The notes under the pieces: generated by a model
What the model was told of the DNA's origin: nothing
The model's database searches: none
What the model saw: the letters and a program-made list of their open reading frames with translations, nothing else
Program-made: the position numbers and the translations under genes
Assembly: GCF_016894265.1 (NCBI RefSeq)
Contig: NZ_CP069791.1
Span: forward strand, 2,356,001 to 2,420,000
Direction: 5' to 3'
Source: Corynebacterium tuberculostearicum
GTDB taxonomy: Bacteria; Actinomycetota; Actinomycetes; Mycobacteriales; Mycobacteriaceae
DNA length: 64,000 nucleotides
In this document: positions 52,970-63,128 of the stretch, in pieces
Layout: every line of letters starts with the position of its first letter
How positions within the stretch are numbered: position 1 is the first letter of the stretch

Positions 52970-53833
52970 GTGGCTGACGTTGATCCCTATCCCCCATTTC
53001 AGGAATACGCACACCCCGAGCGCCTCGTGTCTGCACCGTGGCTGTCCGCACGCCTAGGCATCAAGGGCCTGCGCGTCATCGAGGTCGATGAAGACTCGCT
53101 CCTCTATGACATTGGCCATATCCCCACCGCCACCCGCATCAACTTCCGCACGGAGCTACTGAGCCCACTTACTCGCGATTTCATCGATGGCAAAGAGTTC
53201 ACTGCCTTGATGCGAGACAAGGGCATTAATGCCGACGATACGATCGTCCTTTATGGCGATAAGTCCAATTGGTGGGCCGCCTACGCCCTGTGGGTATTTA
53301 CCCTCTTTGGCCACAAGGATGTTCGCCTGCTCGATGGTGGCCGCAATGCCTGGATGGCCGAGGAACGCGATACTTCCTTCATGGTGCCGGACTTCCCCGT
53401 ATCCGAATACCCCGAGGTAAGCCGCGATGATTCCGTCCTGCGTGCCTTCGTAGACCAAGTGCGCGAGTCCGAAGGAGCGCTCGTGGATACCCGCTCCCCA
53501 GAGGAGTTTGCGGGCGAGGCCACCGAGCACGATCCCAATGGCGATTCCGCCTACGGAACCACCATGCGCCACGGCCACATCCCGGGCGCCATCAACCTCG
53601 AGTGGGACCGTTCCAACTATCCCAACTCCTGCTTCCGCTCGGCCGAGGAGCTCAAGGTTAATTACGGAATGTTGGAGCCTGAATCTGCAACGATTCTCTA
53701 CTCCCACGTGGGCGCACAGGCCGCACACACCTGGTTTGTGTTGACGCATCTTTTGGGATTCACAAAGACGCAGGTCTACGATGGTTCGTGGTCTGAGTGG
53801 GGCAATATGGTGAAAATGCCGATTGAGCGTTAA
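52970..53833 (+). CDS. sseA: Rhodanese-like protein lacking the catalytic Cys (SseA type)
   Basis: The 287-residue protein has tandem rhodanese domains as in thiosulfate sulfurtransferases: YDIGHIPTATRINFRTELL, VLYGDKSNWWAAYALWVFTLFG, LLDGGRNAWMAEERD, VDTRSPEEFAGEA and GHIPGAINLEW. At the active loop, where SseA has Cys-Arg-x-Gly/Ala, this protein reads YSHVGAQAAHTWF; residue 245 is Ser (TCC at 53702). It may be inactive as a sulfurtransferase. The start is GTG with GGAAAGG upstream. A terminator separates it from accBC, the usual corynebacterial neighbour. Confidence 0.88.
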   Translation: MADVDPYPPFQEYAHPERLVSAPWLSARLGIKGLRVIEVDEDSLLYDIGHIPTATRINFRTELLSPLTRDFIDGKEFTALMRDKGINADDTIVLYGDKSNWWAAYALWVFTLFGHKDVRLLDGGRNAWMAEERDTSFMVPDFPVSEYPEVSRDDSVLRAFVDQVRESEGALVDTRSPEEFAGEATEHDPNGDSAYGTTMRHGHIPGAINLEWDRSNYPNSCFRSAEELKVNYGMLEPESATILYSHVGAQAAHTWFVLTHLLGFTKTQVYDGSWSEWGNMVKMPIER

Positions 53834-53852
53834 CTTTTCGGTTTCGCCACAT

Positions 53853-53887
53853 AAACCCATATCCGGCAGGGATGTGGGTTTATTTTT
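53853..53887 (+). terminator. Terminator after the rhodanese gene
   Basis: AAACCCATATCC pairs with GGATGTGGGTTT (11 of 12) around GGCAG, followed by ATTTTTG. Confidence 0.8.
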
Positions 53888-53988
53888 GTTCAAAAACATC
53901 CCCACTCGCGTGCGTGAAAATTAACTCATGCTTTTGTGTGCAAGAATAGATTGCGTATTCAACCTAATGTGTTCAGGAGGTTGCTGCC

Positions 53989-55752
53989 GTGGCAGTAGAA
54001 ACCAAAAAGATCTCTAAGGTTCTCGTGGCGAACCGCGGTGAGATCGCCGTTCGCGTGATCCGCGCGGCCCGCGACGCTGGCATTGCCTCCGTCGCCGTCT
54101 ACGCCGAGCCAGACGCCCAGGCACCTTTTGCCTCGCTTGCCGACGAAGCCTTTGCCCTCGGCGGCACCACTTCTGCAGAGTCATACCTCGTCTTTGACAA
54201 GATTCTGGACGCCGCAGAAAAGTCCGGCGCCGATGCTATCCACCCCGGCTATGGCTTCTTGTCTGAAAACGCCGACTTTGCCCAGGCCGTCATCGATGCC
54301 GGCCTGACTTGGATTGGCCCCTCCCCCGAGTCCATCCGTGACTTGGGAGATAAGGTTACCGCGCGGCACATCGCCGAGCGCGCCGAAGCCCCCATGGCCC
54401 CAGGCACCAAAGATCCGGTAGCCGGCGCCGATGAGGTGCAGTCCTTCGCCATGGAATACGGCCTGCCCGTAGCCATCAAGGCTGCCTTTGGCGGCGGCGG
54501 CCGCGGCATGAAGGTGGCCTACTCCGCAGAGGAAATCCCCGAGCTCTTTGAATCCGCCACCCGTGAGGCGACTTCCGCCTTCGGTCGCGGCGAGTGCTTC
54601 GTAGAGCGTTACCTGGACCGAGCCCGCCACGTCGAGGCCCAGGTGCTGGCGGATAAGCACGGCAACGTAGTCGTCGTCGGCACGCGCGATTGCTCCCTGC
54701 AGCGCCGCTTCCAAAAGCTGGTCGAAGAAGCCCCGGCTCCTTTCCTCACTGATGAGCAGCGCGCCTCCATCCACGAGTCCGCCAAGCGCATCTGCCGCGA
54801 GGCCGGCTACTACGGCGCAGGCACCGTGGAATACCTGGTGGGCGCCGATGGCCTCATTTCCTTCCTAGAGGTCAATACCCGCCTGCAGGTGGAGCACCCA
54901 GTTTCCGAGGAAACCACCGGCCTCGATCTCGTGCGCGAGCAGTTCCGCATCGCTGAGGGCCACGAGCTCTCTCTGAAGGAAGACCCCACCCCGCGCGGCC
55001 ACGCCTTCGAGTTCCGCATCAACGGCGAGGATGCCGCGGCGAACTTCATGCCAGCCCCTGGCACCATCGTGAAGTACTCCGAGCCGTCGGGTCCGGGCGT
55101 GCGCGTTGATTCCGGCGTCGTCCAGGGCTCCGTCATTGGCGGCCAATTCGATTCCATGCTGGCCAAGCTCATCGTCTGGGGCCCAGACCGCGAGACCGCG
55201 CTGCGTCGCTCCGCCCGCGCCCTGTCCGAGTACACGGTGGAGGGCCTGCCCACCGTTATCCCGTTTGACCAGGCTATCGTTGCTGATCCAGCTTTCACCG
55301 CAGAAGACGGCAACTTCGACGTCTACACCAAGTGGATCGAAGAGGAATGGGATAACCAGCTGCCCGCCCACGATGACTCCACCGATGCCGAGGCTGCAGA
55401 GGCAGAGCCGTCCCAGGTACACACCGTGGAAATCGACGGCCGCCGCATCGAGGTCGCCCTCCCCGCCTCCTTCGGCGCCACCGGCACCCCACGCAAAAAG
55501 AAGAAGCGCAAGGGCTCTGGCGCCAAGGCCGCTGTATCCGGCGATGCCGTTACCTCCCCAATGCAGGGCACGGTCATCAAGGTCAACGTCGAAGAAGGTC
55601 AAGAGGTCACCGAGGGCGAGGTCCTCCTCGTGCTCGAGGCCATGAAGATGGAAAACCCCGTCAAGGCACATAAGGCCGGCACCGTTACCGGCTTGGCCGT
55701 GGAGGCAGGCGCTGCTACCACCAAGGGCAGCGTACTGCTGGAAATCAAGTAG
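53989..55752 (+). CDS. accBC: Acetyl-/propionyl-CoA carboxylase alpha subunit (biotin carboxylase + carrier)
   Basis: This is the main biotinylated subunit for fatty and mycolic acid precursors. The 587 residues contain a biotin carboxylase (about 1-450: [64 protein letters not shown]), a basic linker ([11 protein letters not shown]) and a C-terminal biotinyl domain with [23 protein letters not shown] lies 8 nt before the GTG start. It works with AccD and AccE at 47097-48775. It is distinct from the paralogue in the 5-oxoproline cluster. Confidence 0.95.
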   Translation: MAVETKKISKVLVANRGEIAVRVIRAARDAGIASVAVYAEPDAQAPFASLADEAFALGGTTSAESYLVFDKILDAAEKSGADAIHPGYGFLSENADFAQAVIDAGLTWIGPSPESIRDLGDKVTARHIAERAEAPMAPGTKDPVAGADEVQSFAMEYGLPVAIKAAFGGGGRGMKVAYSAEEIPELFESATREATSAFGRGECFVERYLDRARHVEAQVLADKHGNVVVVGTRDCSLQRRFQKLVEEAPAPFLTDEQRASIHESAKRICREAGYYGAGTVEYLVGADGLISFLEVNTRLQVEHPVSEETTGLDLVREQFRIAEGHELSLKEDPTPRGHAFEFRINGEDAAANFMPAPGTIVKYSEPSGPGVRVDSGVVQGSVIGGQFDSMLAKLIVWGPDRETALRRSARALSEYTVEGLPTVIPFDQAIVADPAFTAEDGNFDVYTKWIEEEWDNQLPAHDDSTDAEAAEAEPSQVHTVEIDGRRIEVALPASFGATGTPRKKKKRKGSGAKAAVSGDAVTSPMQGTVIKVNVEEGQEVTEGEVLLVLEAMKMENPVKAHKAGTVTGLAVEAGAATTKGSVLLEIK

Positions 55753-55775
55753 CCTACCCCGCTAGCCTTGGAAGA

Positions 55776-56219
55776 ATGACTGATTCTTCTCTCGGCGTGC
55801 GCTTGGCCAAGGAAGAGGACCGCGACTATCTTGCGGGCCTCTTCCCTTCTTCTATCGCGGACTGGTCCCCCATTGTGGACGGCGGGGTTATCGCCCTGCC
55901 CATGGCCGCCAACGAGGACCCCACTGTTGCTCCCCGCGGCGCCGCGCTCCTGCGCTACTATCCCGCCGCCGACAAAGGCCCAGCTTTCTTGGGCGATCCC
56001 TCGGCGCACCCGCTTGACGACGCCACCTGGCTTACCCCCTTCGACCCCGAAGACATTCCCGAGCTCATCGTCTCCAGCGATGACCCCGCCGCCCGCGAGT
56101 TGCTTATTGCCAACGCCATCGGCCTCGCGGCCGAGCAGACTGCCCCCGGCATCTCTTCCGCTGAGCCCTTGCCCGGATTTGAAGAGCTCGACCCCGGTAA
56201 GTTCTTCCGCCGCTTCTAG
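55776..56219 (+). CDS. Hypothetical protein after accBC
   Basis: This 147-residue soluble protein is not recognised. The first 20 residues (GVRLAKEEDRDYLAGLF) recall the start of GNAT acetyltransferases, but no acetyl-CoA binding motif follows. The rest is rich in Pro, Asp and Ala. It starts 23 nt after accBC with no clear ribosome site and ends 42 nt before the ABC ATPase. Codon use is like its neighbours, so it is likely real. Confidence 0.6.
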   Translation: MTDSSLGVRLAKEEDRDYLAGLFPSSIADWSPIVDGGVIALPMAANEDPTVAPRGAALLRYYPAADKGPAFLGDPSAHPLDDATWLTPFDPEDIPELIVSSDDPAARELLIANAIGLAAEQTAPGISSAEPLPGFEELDPGKFFRRF

Positions 56220-56261
56220 CTCGCCCCTAGGTCCGGCCGCCCTCCTGCTAACCTAGCTACG

Positions 56262-56843
56262 ATGCTGAAAATAGATGCAACTTATGGACATTCCACCGCT
56301 TTAGGGCGCCTGAATCGCACCTTCGACGCCGGTCGCGTATACGGCTTGAAGGGCCCCAATGGTGCGGGTAAATCTACGCTGCTGCAGACGTTGAGCGGCG
56401 AGATTGCCCCACTCGAGGGCACCGTTACCATCGACGGCACCGGGCCCGGCAGCGCAGAGGCCGCCGGCTCCGTCATCGCAGTCGCGGACCCGGTCTTCTT
56501 GCCCGACCTCACCGTCGGCGAACACTTCACCCTGCTTTCGCGCCGCTCCGGCGTAGACTTTGCCGAGGTCCATGAGCTGTGGGCCCTCGATGACGCCATC
56601 CTAAACTCCGCAGTCAGCGACCTTTCTTCTGGCCAGCGCCAGCGCGTTTACCTCGCCGCCCAGCTCTATCAGCCGGCCAAGGCTCTGCTTATCGACGAAC
56701 CCGAGCGCCACCTTGACCACACCTGGACCGCCTTCTTGGCCGAGGAGCTGCGCCACCTCGCCGCCGAGGGCCGTTGTGTAGTGCTGGCCTCCCACTCCCC
56801 GGCCATCTTCGATGCCTGCGACGAGGTGGTGGAAATTTCATGA
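56262..56843 (+). CDS. ABC transporter ATPase, short
   Basis: The 193-residue ATPase has Walker [10 protein letters not shown], signature LSSGQRQRVYLAAQL, Walker B KALLIDEPERHLD and H-loop LASHSP. It is near the minimum length for a functional ABC domain. It overlaps the downstream membrane protein by 4 bases (ATGA), so the two probably form a small exporter. The substrate is unknown. Confidence 0.85.
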   Translation: MLKIDATYGHSTALGRLNRTFDAGRVYGLKGPNGAGKSTLLQTLSGEIAPLEGTVTIDGTGPGSAEAAGSVIAVADPVFLPDLTVGEHFTLLSRRSGVDFAEVHELWALDDAILNSAVSDLSSGQRQRVYLAAQLYQPAKALLIDEPERHLDHTWTAFLAEELRHLAAEGRCVVLASHSPAIFDACDEVVEIS

Positions 56844-57862
56844 AGCTTCTGTCCACAGCCTCCTCAGCCCTCTATTACGCCTTTATAGCGGCGCTCATCG
56901 CGAGCGTCAGTGTTTACGCTTGGCAGAATGCCGCCGAGGTTTTGCCCTCGCTCGCGCAGCGCACAGCCGCGGCCCTGCCCGCCACCGCGACCATCGGCGC
57001 TGGGGTCGGCTCCCTCGCCCTCATCGTTCTTCTTGAAGCGCTCTATCCGCTGCGCAGCCTTTCGCTCAGCCGGTGGGTCTATGTGGATAGGCCGCGGGGG
57101 CGTATGCGGGGCGTCGATAAGCTGTCCATTGCCCAGCTCGCCGGCGTGAGCCTCCTCGGCCTAGCCCTGTGCACGTCGCTGCGCCTTCCGCTCTATGCGG
57201 CGATGGCCCTCCCCTTGCTGCGCATAGCGCTCGGCTGGCGTTCCTTCGACCTCGCCTCGCTTCTTCGCGCGGGCCGCACCCGTGCCGTCGGCTCGTCTTC
57301 CTTTGGGCTTTTGGATTCTGAGGTTTCTGCCGATGCCATTGCTTCCCAGTCGGCGCGCCTGCGCCCCAGCTCGCGCGCCACGACGTCGCCCAGCTATCTC
57401 TTTATCCGGCGCCTATACCGCCGCTGGTACATCCCGCTCGGCGCGGTAGCTGTCATCGGCCTCACCCTAGGCCTTGTCCCACAGCTCGGCAGCCTGGCGC
57501 TCATAGGATTCGCTGCCGCATGGACCATCGTCGGCGCCGCCACCGGCCGCGCCGCATCCTTTGGCCGCATCATCGACGGAACCTGGCCCGACTGGGGACT
57601 TCCCTTGACCGCGACAGCCGGTGCCGCCGTTCTCGGTACCGCCTTCATCGCCGCCGTGTGGAAGCTGCCGGTACTCGTACTCGCCGCGTGCTGTTTAGGA
57701 CTTACCTACGCCTCCTTCAAGCGCTCCCGCCCAGCGCGAGTGGCCACCATGAACATCATCGACACCGGTGGCTTCGGTGCTTCGTTCTCCCCCGAAGTCT
57801 TCGGTTACTTCCTGCGCGGCGGCTACGGCATTGCGGCCGTAGCTGTGGTCCTCTTCTTTTAG
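56840..57862 (+). CDS. ABC exporter membrane partner
   Basis: The 340-residue protein has about 8-9 predicted membrane helices (for example YYAFIAALIASVSVYAWQ; IGAGVGSLALIVLLEALY; AVVLFF at the C-terminus) and basic cytoplasmic loops (RRLYRRWYIPLG). It matches no family I can name, but corresponds to the DUF6297-like membrane components that accompany short actinobacterial ABC ATPases. It is coupled to the ATPase by a 4-base overlap; a terminator follows. Confidence 0.65.
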   Translation: MKLLSTASSALYYAFIAALIASVSVYAWQNAAEVLPSLAQRTAAALPATATIGAGVGSLALIVLLEALYPLRSLSLSRWVYVDRPRGRMRGVDKLSIAQLAGVSLLGLALCTSLRLPLYAAMALPLLRIALGWRSFDLASLLRAGRTRAVGSSSFGLLDSEVSADAIASQSARLRPSSRATTSPSYLFIRRLYRRWYIPLGAVAVIGLTLGLVPQLGSLALIGFAAAWTIVGAATGRAASFGRIIDGTWPDWGLPLTATAGAAVLGTAFIAAVWKLPVLVLAACCLGLTYASFKRSRPARVATMNIIDTGGFGASFSPEVFGYFLRGGYGIAAVAVVLFF

Positions 57863-57876
57863 TCGCCCTGCGCTTT

Positions 57877-57925
57877 CCCCAGGTACGCCACTTCAATAAG
57901 TTGCACATACCTGGGGATTTCTTTT
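57877..57925 (+). terminator. Terminator after the ABC exporter
   Basis: A 9-bp stem CCCCAGGTA with TACCTGGGG has a 22-nt loop and is followed by ATTTCTTTT. Confidence 0.75.
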
Positions 57926-57929
57926 GAGC

Positions 57930-57988
57930 TTTATTCTGTATTACTTCACATAACACAGTTTGTGTTACTATAAGTAATACAGAATAAA
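57930..57988. promoter_or_regulatory. Perfect 17-bp inverted repeat with nested repeat, GntR operator
   Basis: TTTATTCTGTATTACTT (57930-57946) and its exact complement (57972-57988) enclose TAACACA/TGTGTTA (57951-57957, 57961-57967). It lies 15 nt before the GntR-family start. The promoter is probably inside, so binding would shut it off. Confidence 0.75.
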
Positions 57989-58003
57989 GATTGGAGGTGA
58001 CAG

Positions 58004-58381
58004 ATGTTCATTAACCTCAACCCCGATTCAGATGTCCCCGTCTTCCAACAAATCCACGATGAATTAGTACTGGCCATAGCTCGCGGCCAGCTCTCTGATG
58101 GCGACAAGCTAGACCCTGTCCGCCGCGTCGCCAAAGACATAGGCATCAACCCAGCCACCGTAAAAAAGGCGTACGACCTCTTGGTCTCTGACGGCCTCAT
58201 TGAAACCGCCGGCCGCTCCGGCTCCATCGTCAGACCCGGCGCTCACACCGAGGCTCAAGAAAGACAACTAGCTGAGCAATTAGGCCGAGTAGTTGCGCTC
58301 GCCCGTGCCCAAGGCTTTAGCCCAGATGAGCTCCACACCCACCTCAGCTCCACTCTTAAACACTTGGAAGTATCGTCATGA
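58004..58381 (+). CDS. GntR-family regulator, YtrA subfamily
   Basis: The 125 residues comprise a winged helix (VPVFQQIHDELVLAIARGQLSDGDKLDPVRRVAKDIGINPATVKKAYDLL, in parts) and a short helical C-terminus, which is typical for YtrA proteins. These usually repress an adjacent membrane-transport operon under cell-wall stress. GGAGGTGACAG precedes the ATG. It overlaps the membrane protein by 4 bases, so they share a transcript controlled by the 17-bp repeat upstream. Confidence 0.9.
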   Translation: MFINLNPDSDVPVFQQIHDELVLAIARGQLSDGDKLDPVRRVAKDIGINPATVKKAYDLLVSDGLIETAGRSGSIVRPGAHTEAQERQLAEQLGRVVALARAQGFSPDELHTHLSSTLKHLEVSS

Positions 58382-59496
58382 TTTTCGCCCTCTTAATGGC
58401 CGTCACAACTCTCGCAATTACTTGGATTATGGCCAAAGCTCCCTCCCTTTCCTCGCCCGGCACACCGCTCGGTGTGCGCGTGCCAAAGGACTACCTTTCC
58501 GATAGTGCAGTTACCTCTGCTCTTGCTGGATACAAGGTACGTACTTGGGGTTGCGGCGTCGCGGCAACAATTCTGTCCCTCTTTGCCTGGAAATTGCCAC
58601 TCCTCGCCGCCGTACCGTCCCTCTTGGTGACGCTCGGCGGCTTGTGGGCCTACATCTCTCAACGCCGCCGCATCATCGCCGCGAAAAAGGCCGGCGGTTG
58701 GTTCGACGAGGTTGAAACCACCATCGCTGCTCGTGTTTCCACCAACGCCAATGGCACACCCGAATTCGCAGGCATCCCCACGCCGACTTTTCCGTGGATA
58801 ACAATGCTCGCCTCGCTGTTGTGTATCGCGGCCGGTGCCATCATCGTCGCTTCCCACTGGTCCGATATTCCTGACCCCGTTCCAGTGCACTGGAATTCTT
58901 CCATGGAGGCGGATAATTGGAGCGAAAAGAGTATCGGCAGCGTTTTTTCTATCTCATTCATCGCCTTAGGAATGCTCTTGCTTTTCGCCGTCATCTGCTC
59001 TTGTATCGCACATAGTGAGGTATTCCCACGTTCAGAACGCAGCATTAAAGCTCGACTGCGCAACGAGGCCAACCTCGCCTTCACGAATACCGGTATGGGA
59101 GTCTTCACCCTGCTCATGTGTGTGGGCATGGCCTTCATGCAAGTAACCGGCCCTGTACCGCAATTTCAACGGTTTCAATGGAGCCGCCATTATCACGATG
59201 TTGGTTATTACCATCGGTGGCAGCATCGGACTGGTTGCGTTTCTTCTCTACAACAATCTCAATTATCCGAGCAACTGCGTGGAATCCGCTTTCCCGATGA
59301 AGACAATGAATCACCGGACAATGACCACCTCTATAAATGGGGCGTGATGTACTACAACCCCGAGGATCCTGCGGTACTAGTGGATAAGCGCTTCGGCACA
59401 GGCATGTCGTTTAATTTCGCCCGCTGGCAGGCCAAGGCATTCCTCGTCATCACGCTTCTGGTTCTAGTCGGCTCAATAGCGCTACCTTTCTACTAG
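58378..59496 (+). CDS. DUF1648/DUF5808 membrane protein with a frame-altered segment
   Basis: The 372-residue protein has membrane helices at the N-terminus, a DUF1648 block (IPDPVPVHWNSSMEADNWSEKS) and a C-terminal DUF5808 block (YKWGVMYYNPEDPAVLVDKRFG) plus a last helix. Residues about 265-297 read QRFQWSRHYHDVGYYHRWQ, polar and unlike the family. In another frame the same DNA (about 59168-59270) encodes a clean helix (AAIITMLVITIGGSIGLVAF). A +1 and a -1 change therefore seem to flank the segment. Coupled to the GntR gene; probably a cell-envelope stress protein. Confidence 0.75.
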   Translation: MIFALLMAVTTLAITWIMAKAPSLSSPGTPLGVRVPKDYLSDSAVTSALAGYKVRTWGCGVAATILSLFAWKLPLLAAVPSLLVTLGGLWAYISQRRRIIAAKKAGGWFDEVETTIAARVSTNANGTPEFAGIPTPTFPWITMLASLLCIAAGAIIVASHWSDIPDPVPVHWNSSMEADNWSEKSIGSVFSISFIALGMLLLFAVICSCIAHSEVFPRSERSIKARLRNEANLAFTNTGMGVFTLLMCVGMAFMQVTGPVPQFQRFQWSRHYHDVGYYHRWQHRTGCVSSLQQSQLSEQLRGIRFPDEDNESPDNDHLYKWGVMYYNPEDPAVLVDKRFGTGMSFNFARWQAKAFLVITLLVLVGSIALPFY

Positions 59497-59531
59497 GCTG
59501 AAAATTTTAGCCCTCCACGCTGTATCACGAT

Positions 59532-59589
59532 TTTCGTCCATATAAACCACCAAAACCGTCGACGAAATCGGTGGTTTATATGGACGAAA
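59532..59589. repeat. Perfect 20-bp inverted repeat with 18-nt loop
   Basis: TTTCGTCCATATAAACCACC (59532-59551) and GGTGGTTTATATGGACGAAA (59570-59589) are exact complements, located between two convergent genes. The loop contains the palindrome CGTCGACG. The architecture (about 20-bp arms, 18-nt loop) matches the hairpin at 30631. Confidence 0.8.
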
Positions 59590-59616
59590 GTCGCGAAAGC
59601 CGCCTGCAGACAGCAC

Positions 59617-59660
59617 AGCGCCCGCTTCCTAGAGGATTGCGCGTAGGAAGCGGGGCGCTG
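59617..59660 (-). terminator. Hairpin after pyc
   Basis: AGCGCCCGCTTCCTA pairs with TAGGAAGCGGGGCGCT with one bulged base, 12 nt beyond the pyc stop. No T run follows on the minus strand. Confidence 0.55.
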
Positions 59661-59671
59661 GCGTGCGTCAG

Positions 59672-62600
59672 TTAGTTGATGACGGCGATAAGGTCGCCGC
59701 CTTCCACCTTGGTGGCCTGGCCGATGGCCACGCGCTCGACCACGCCATCCTTAGTGGCGGAGATGGAGGCTTCCATCTTCATTGCTTCGATGACGGCGAT
59801 CTGGTCGCCAGCCTTAACCTCGTCGCCAGGCTTGGCGGTGGGGTTGACCACGCCGGCGAATGGTGCGGCGACGTGTCCCTCGTTGGAGGGGTCGGCCTTT
59901 TCTACGGTAGCGACCGTGGATTCGGCGTTCTCGTCGCGCACCTTCATCGGGCGAATCTGGCCGTTGACGTTGAGAACCACGTTACGCATGCCCTTTTCGT
60001 CCGGCTCACCCACGGCGTCGAGGCGCACCACGACCTGCTTGAGGTCGGCGCGATCGGTGGAGTCCTCTGGGAAGTAGTGGACGACCTTTTCTTCGCCTTC
60101 GTAAGACCGTAGAAGAAGGTGGTATCCGTCAATGCCTCAGTGTTGCCGTACTTGCGGCGGAACTCATTGAATTCCTCGAACTGCTTGGGGAATAGCAGGC
60201 GGTTCAGGCTGGCGCGGCGCTCATCCGAGCTATCGGATTCCAGATGCGGCTGTTCTTCCGCAGGAACCTCGCTCACCTTGGCGCCGGTTTCCTCGCGGCC
60301 ATCGAGCACCTTATCGCGCAGCTCTGGCCAACCGCCCGGAGGAGTACCGAGCTGGCCGCGGAGGAACTGGTTGACCGAATCCGGAATATCGAACTTGGTC
60401 GGGTTGGCAGCGAAGTCATCAGGGTCTACGCCCGCACCCACAAGGTGAAGGGCGAGATCGCCTACAACCTTGGAGGACGGGTGACCTTGGTTGGGCGGCC
60501 GAGCATCTCGTTGACCGCAGCATAGGTGTCCTCAATGATCTCGAAGCGGTCTGCCAAGCCAAGGGCGACAGCTTGGGCACGCAGGTTGGACAGCTGACCG
60601 CCTGGAATTTCGTGCTTGTAAACGCGACCGGTCGGGCCAGGGATACCGTTCTCAAACGGGGCATAGAGCTGGCGCACGGCCTCCCAGTAGGGCTCGAGAT
60701 CCGATACGGCCTGCAGGTCGATGCCGGTATCGCGCTTGGACTGGGAGAAAGCCGCAATAAGAGCCGACAGCGATGGCTGCGAAGTAGTACCGGCTAATGG
60801 TGCGGAGGCGCCATCGACAATGTCTGCGCCAGACAGGGCGGCCGCATAGTAGGTCGCCATCTGTCCACCGGCGGTATCGTGCGTGTGCACGTGCACCGGC
60901 AGATCGAATTCCTTGCGTAGCGCCATGACCAGCTTGGAAGCAGCCTCAGGGCGAAGCAGACCCGCCATATCCTTGATGGCGAGGATATGGGCGCCAGATT
61001 CCACAATCTGTTCGGCCAGCTTGAGGTAGTAATCCAGCGTGTACAAGTTCTCCTTCGGCGAGGCAAGGTCACCGGAGTACGCCATGGCCACCTCAGCAAC
61101 GGTGGTATTGGTCTCGAGTACGGCATCGATGGCGGGGCGCATCTGAGAGACGTCGTTAAGTGCGTCGAAGATGCGAAAGACGTCCACGCCGGACTTGGCT
61201 GCTTCCTGGACAAAGCCACGGCAGACCGAATCTGGGTACGGGGTATAGCCCACGGTATTGCGGCCGCGCAGGAGCATCTGGATGTTCTGGTTCGGCATGG
61301 CCTCACGCAGCAAGTCCAAGCGGACCCACGGATCCTCGTGGAGGAAGCGCATGGCGACGTCATAAGTCGCACCGCCCCAAGCCTCAACGGAGAAGAGGTT
61401 CGGAGTCATGCGCGCTACGGCCTCGGCCGCAGAAACCAAAGCAGTGCCACGAACGCGGGTGGCCAACAGGGACTGGTGGCGTCACGGAAGGTGGTATCCG
61501 TAACCATCAGCGCATTCTGATTGCGGATCTTTTCTGCCCACTTCTGCGGGCCAAACTCGAGAAGATCATCGCGGGAACCGCGTGGGAGCGGCTCGGAAAG
61601 GTCTAGCTCGGGGAGCTTATCAAATGGGCGCAGAGCCGTCGGGCGCTTACCGTTGGGCTTATTAACGGTGGTCTCCGCGATGTATTCGAGGATGCGACCA
61701 GATTCGTCGACTGCGGGCGGAGCCTTGAGCAGGTGCGGGTGTGCGTTGATGAATCCGGTGTCCACGCGGGTCTGAGTAAAGTCCGGCTCGCGCAGCAGGG
61801 CGCGCAGGAAGCCGATATTGGTGGCCACGCCGGAGACGGTGAACTCGTTGAGCGCACGCTGGGCGCGCTGCACAGCCTGTTCGAAAGTGGCTCCGCGGCA
61901 GGTCATCTTCACCAGCAGAGAGTCGAAGTTGGGCGAAACCTCTGCGCCCACGGAAGTTGCACCGTCTAGGCGCACGCCGGCGCCGCCCGGCGAACGATAC
62001 GCGGTCAGCGTGCCGGTATCGGGACGGAAGCCGTTATTCGGGTCCTCGGTGGTGATGCGGCACTGCAGGGCAGAACCGGTGATGGAAATCTTGTCTTGGG
62101 CGAGGTGAATATCTTCCAGCGATGCGCCGGCCGCGATATTCATCTGGGCCTTGACGATGTCTACGCCGGTGATTTCCTCAGTCACGGTGTGCTCCACCTG
62201 CACACGCGGGTTCATCTCGATGAAGACGTGATTGCCGCGCTCATCGACGAGGAATTCCACGGTGCCCGCACCCTCGTAATTGATGTGCTCGCAGAACTTC
62301 ACCGCATCCTGGCAGATGCGGTCACGCAGCTCGGAATCCAGCGACGGCGCCGGCGCAATCTCTACTACCTTCTGGTGACGGCGCTGCACCGAGCAGTCAC
62401 GCTCGAAGAGGTGCACCACATTGCCCTGGCTATCGGCGAGAATCTGCACCTCGATGTGCTGCGGTTTGATGACTGCGGTCTCCAGGTACACGCTGCCGTC
62501 TCCGAACGCCGCCTCCGCCTCGCGCGAAGCCTCGGCCGCCTTTTCGCGCAGCTGATCCTCGGATTCCACGAAGCGCATGCCGCGCCCGCCGCCACCGGCG

Positions 62601-63100
62601 ACAGCCTTAACGAATACGGGGAAGTTAAAGTCCTTGGAGTATTCCACCAGCTTATCGACGTCCGTCGATGGCTCCGAGTCCTGCAACGTCGGCAGCCCGG
62701 CTTCCTTTGCCGCACTAACCGCAGCCGCCTTATCACCGGTGAGGTCCAACGTGCTTGGGGTCGGACCAATGAACTTAATGCCATTGTCCTCGCACGCACG
62801 AGCAAGATCCGCGCGCTCCGAAAGGAATCCGTAGCCGGGGTAAATGGCATCCGCTTCGGCCTTCTTGGCGGCGCGGATAATCTCATCAATGTCCAAGTAT
62901 GCCTTGACCGGCTGCCCCTCGGCGCCGATGCGGACGGCCTCATCCGCGAAGGCGCGGTGGAAGGAGTTTCGGTCTTCGCGAGGATAGACCGCGACGGTCT
63001 TTGCCCCGGTCTCAAAGGCAGCACGGAATGCACGCACGGCGATTTCGCCGCGGTTGGCTACCAGAATCTTTTTGAACGATGGAAGCGCGGGATTAGCCAC
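59672..63100 (-). pseudogene. pyc: Pyruvate carboxylase, full length but with three frameshifts
   Basis: Pyc makes oxaloacetate from pyruvate and bicarbonate. From GTG 63100 (AAAGGAA upstream), the pieces give biotin carboxylase ([28 protein letters not shown] [29 protein letters not shown]), carboxyltransferase (DTTFRDA / SLLATRVRGTALV, WGGATYDVAMRFL) and biotinyl domain (VIEAMKMEASI). Three -1 shifts split it near 61476-61481, 60478-60484 and 60100-60106, two at runs of C/G. Adding one base at each restores about 1143 residues, the normal length. All domains remain intact, so sequencing error or very recent inactivation are both possible. Confidence 0.88.
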
Positions 63101-63128
63101 TTCGGTGTTCCTTTCAACTCGGAAGGCG

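Noticed and set aside
59672..63100. Programmed ribosomal frameshifting in pyc
   Set aside because: Three separate shifts without slippery heptamers or pseudoknots, in a gene never known to use recoding; sequence error or mutation is simpler.
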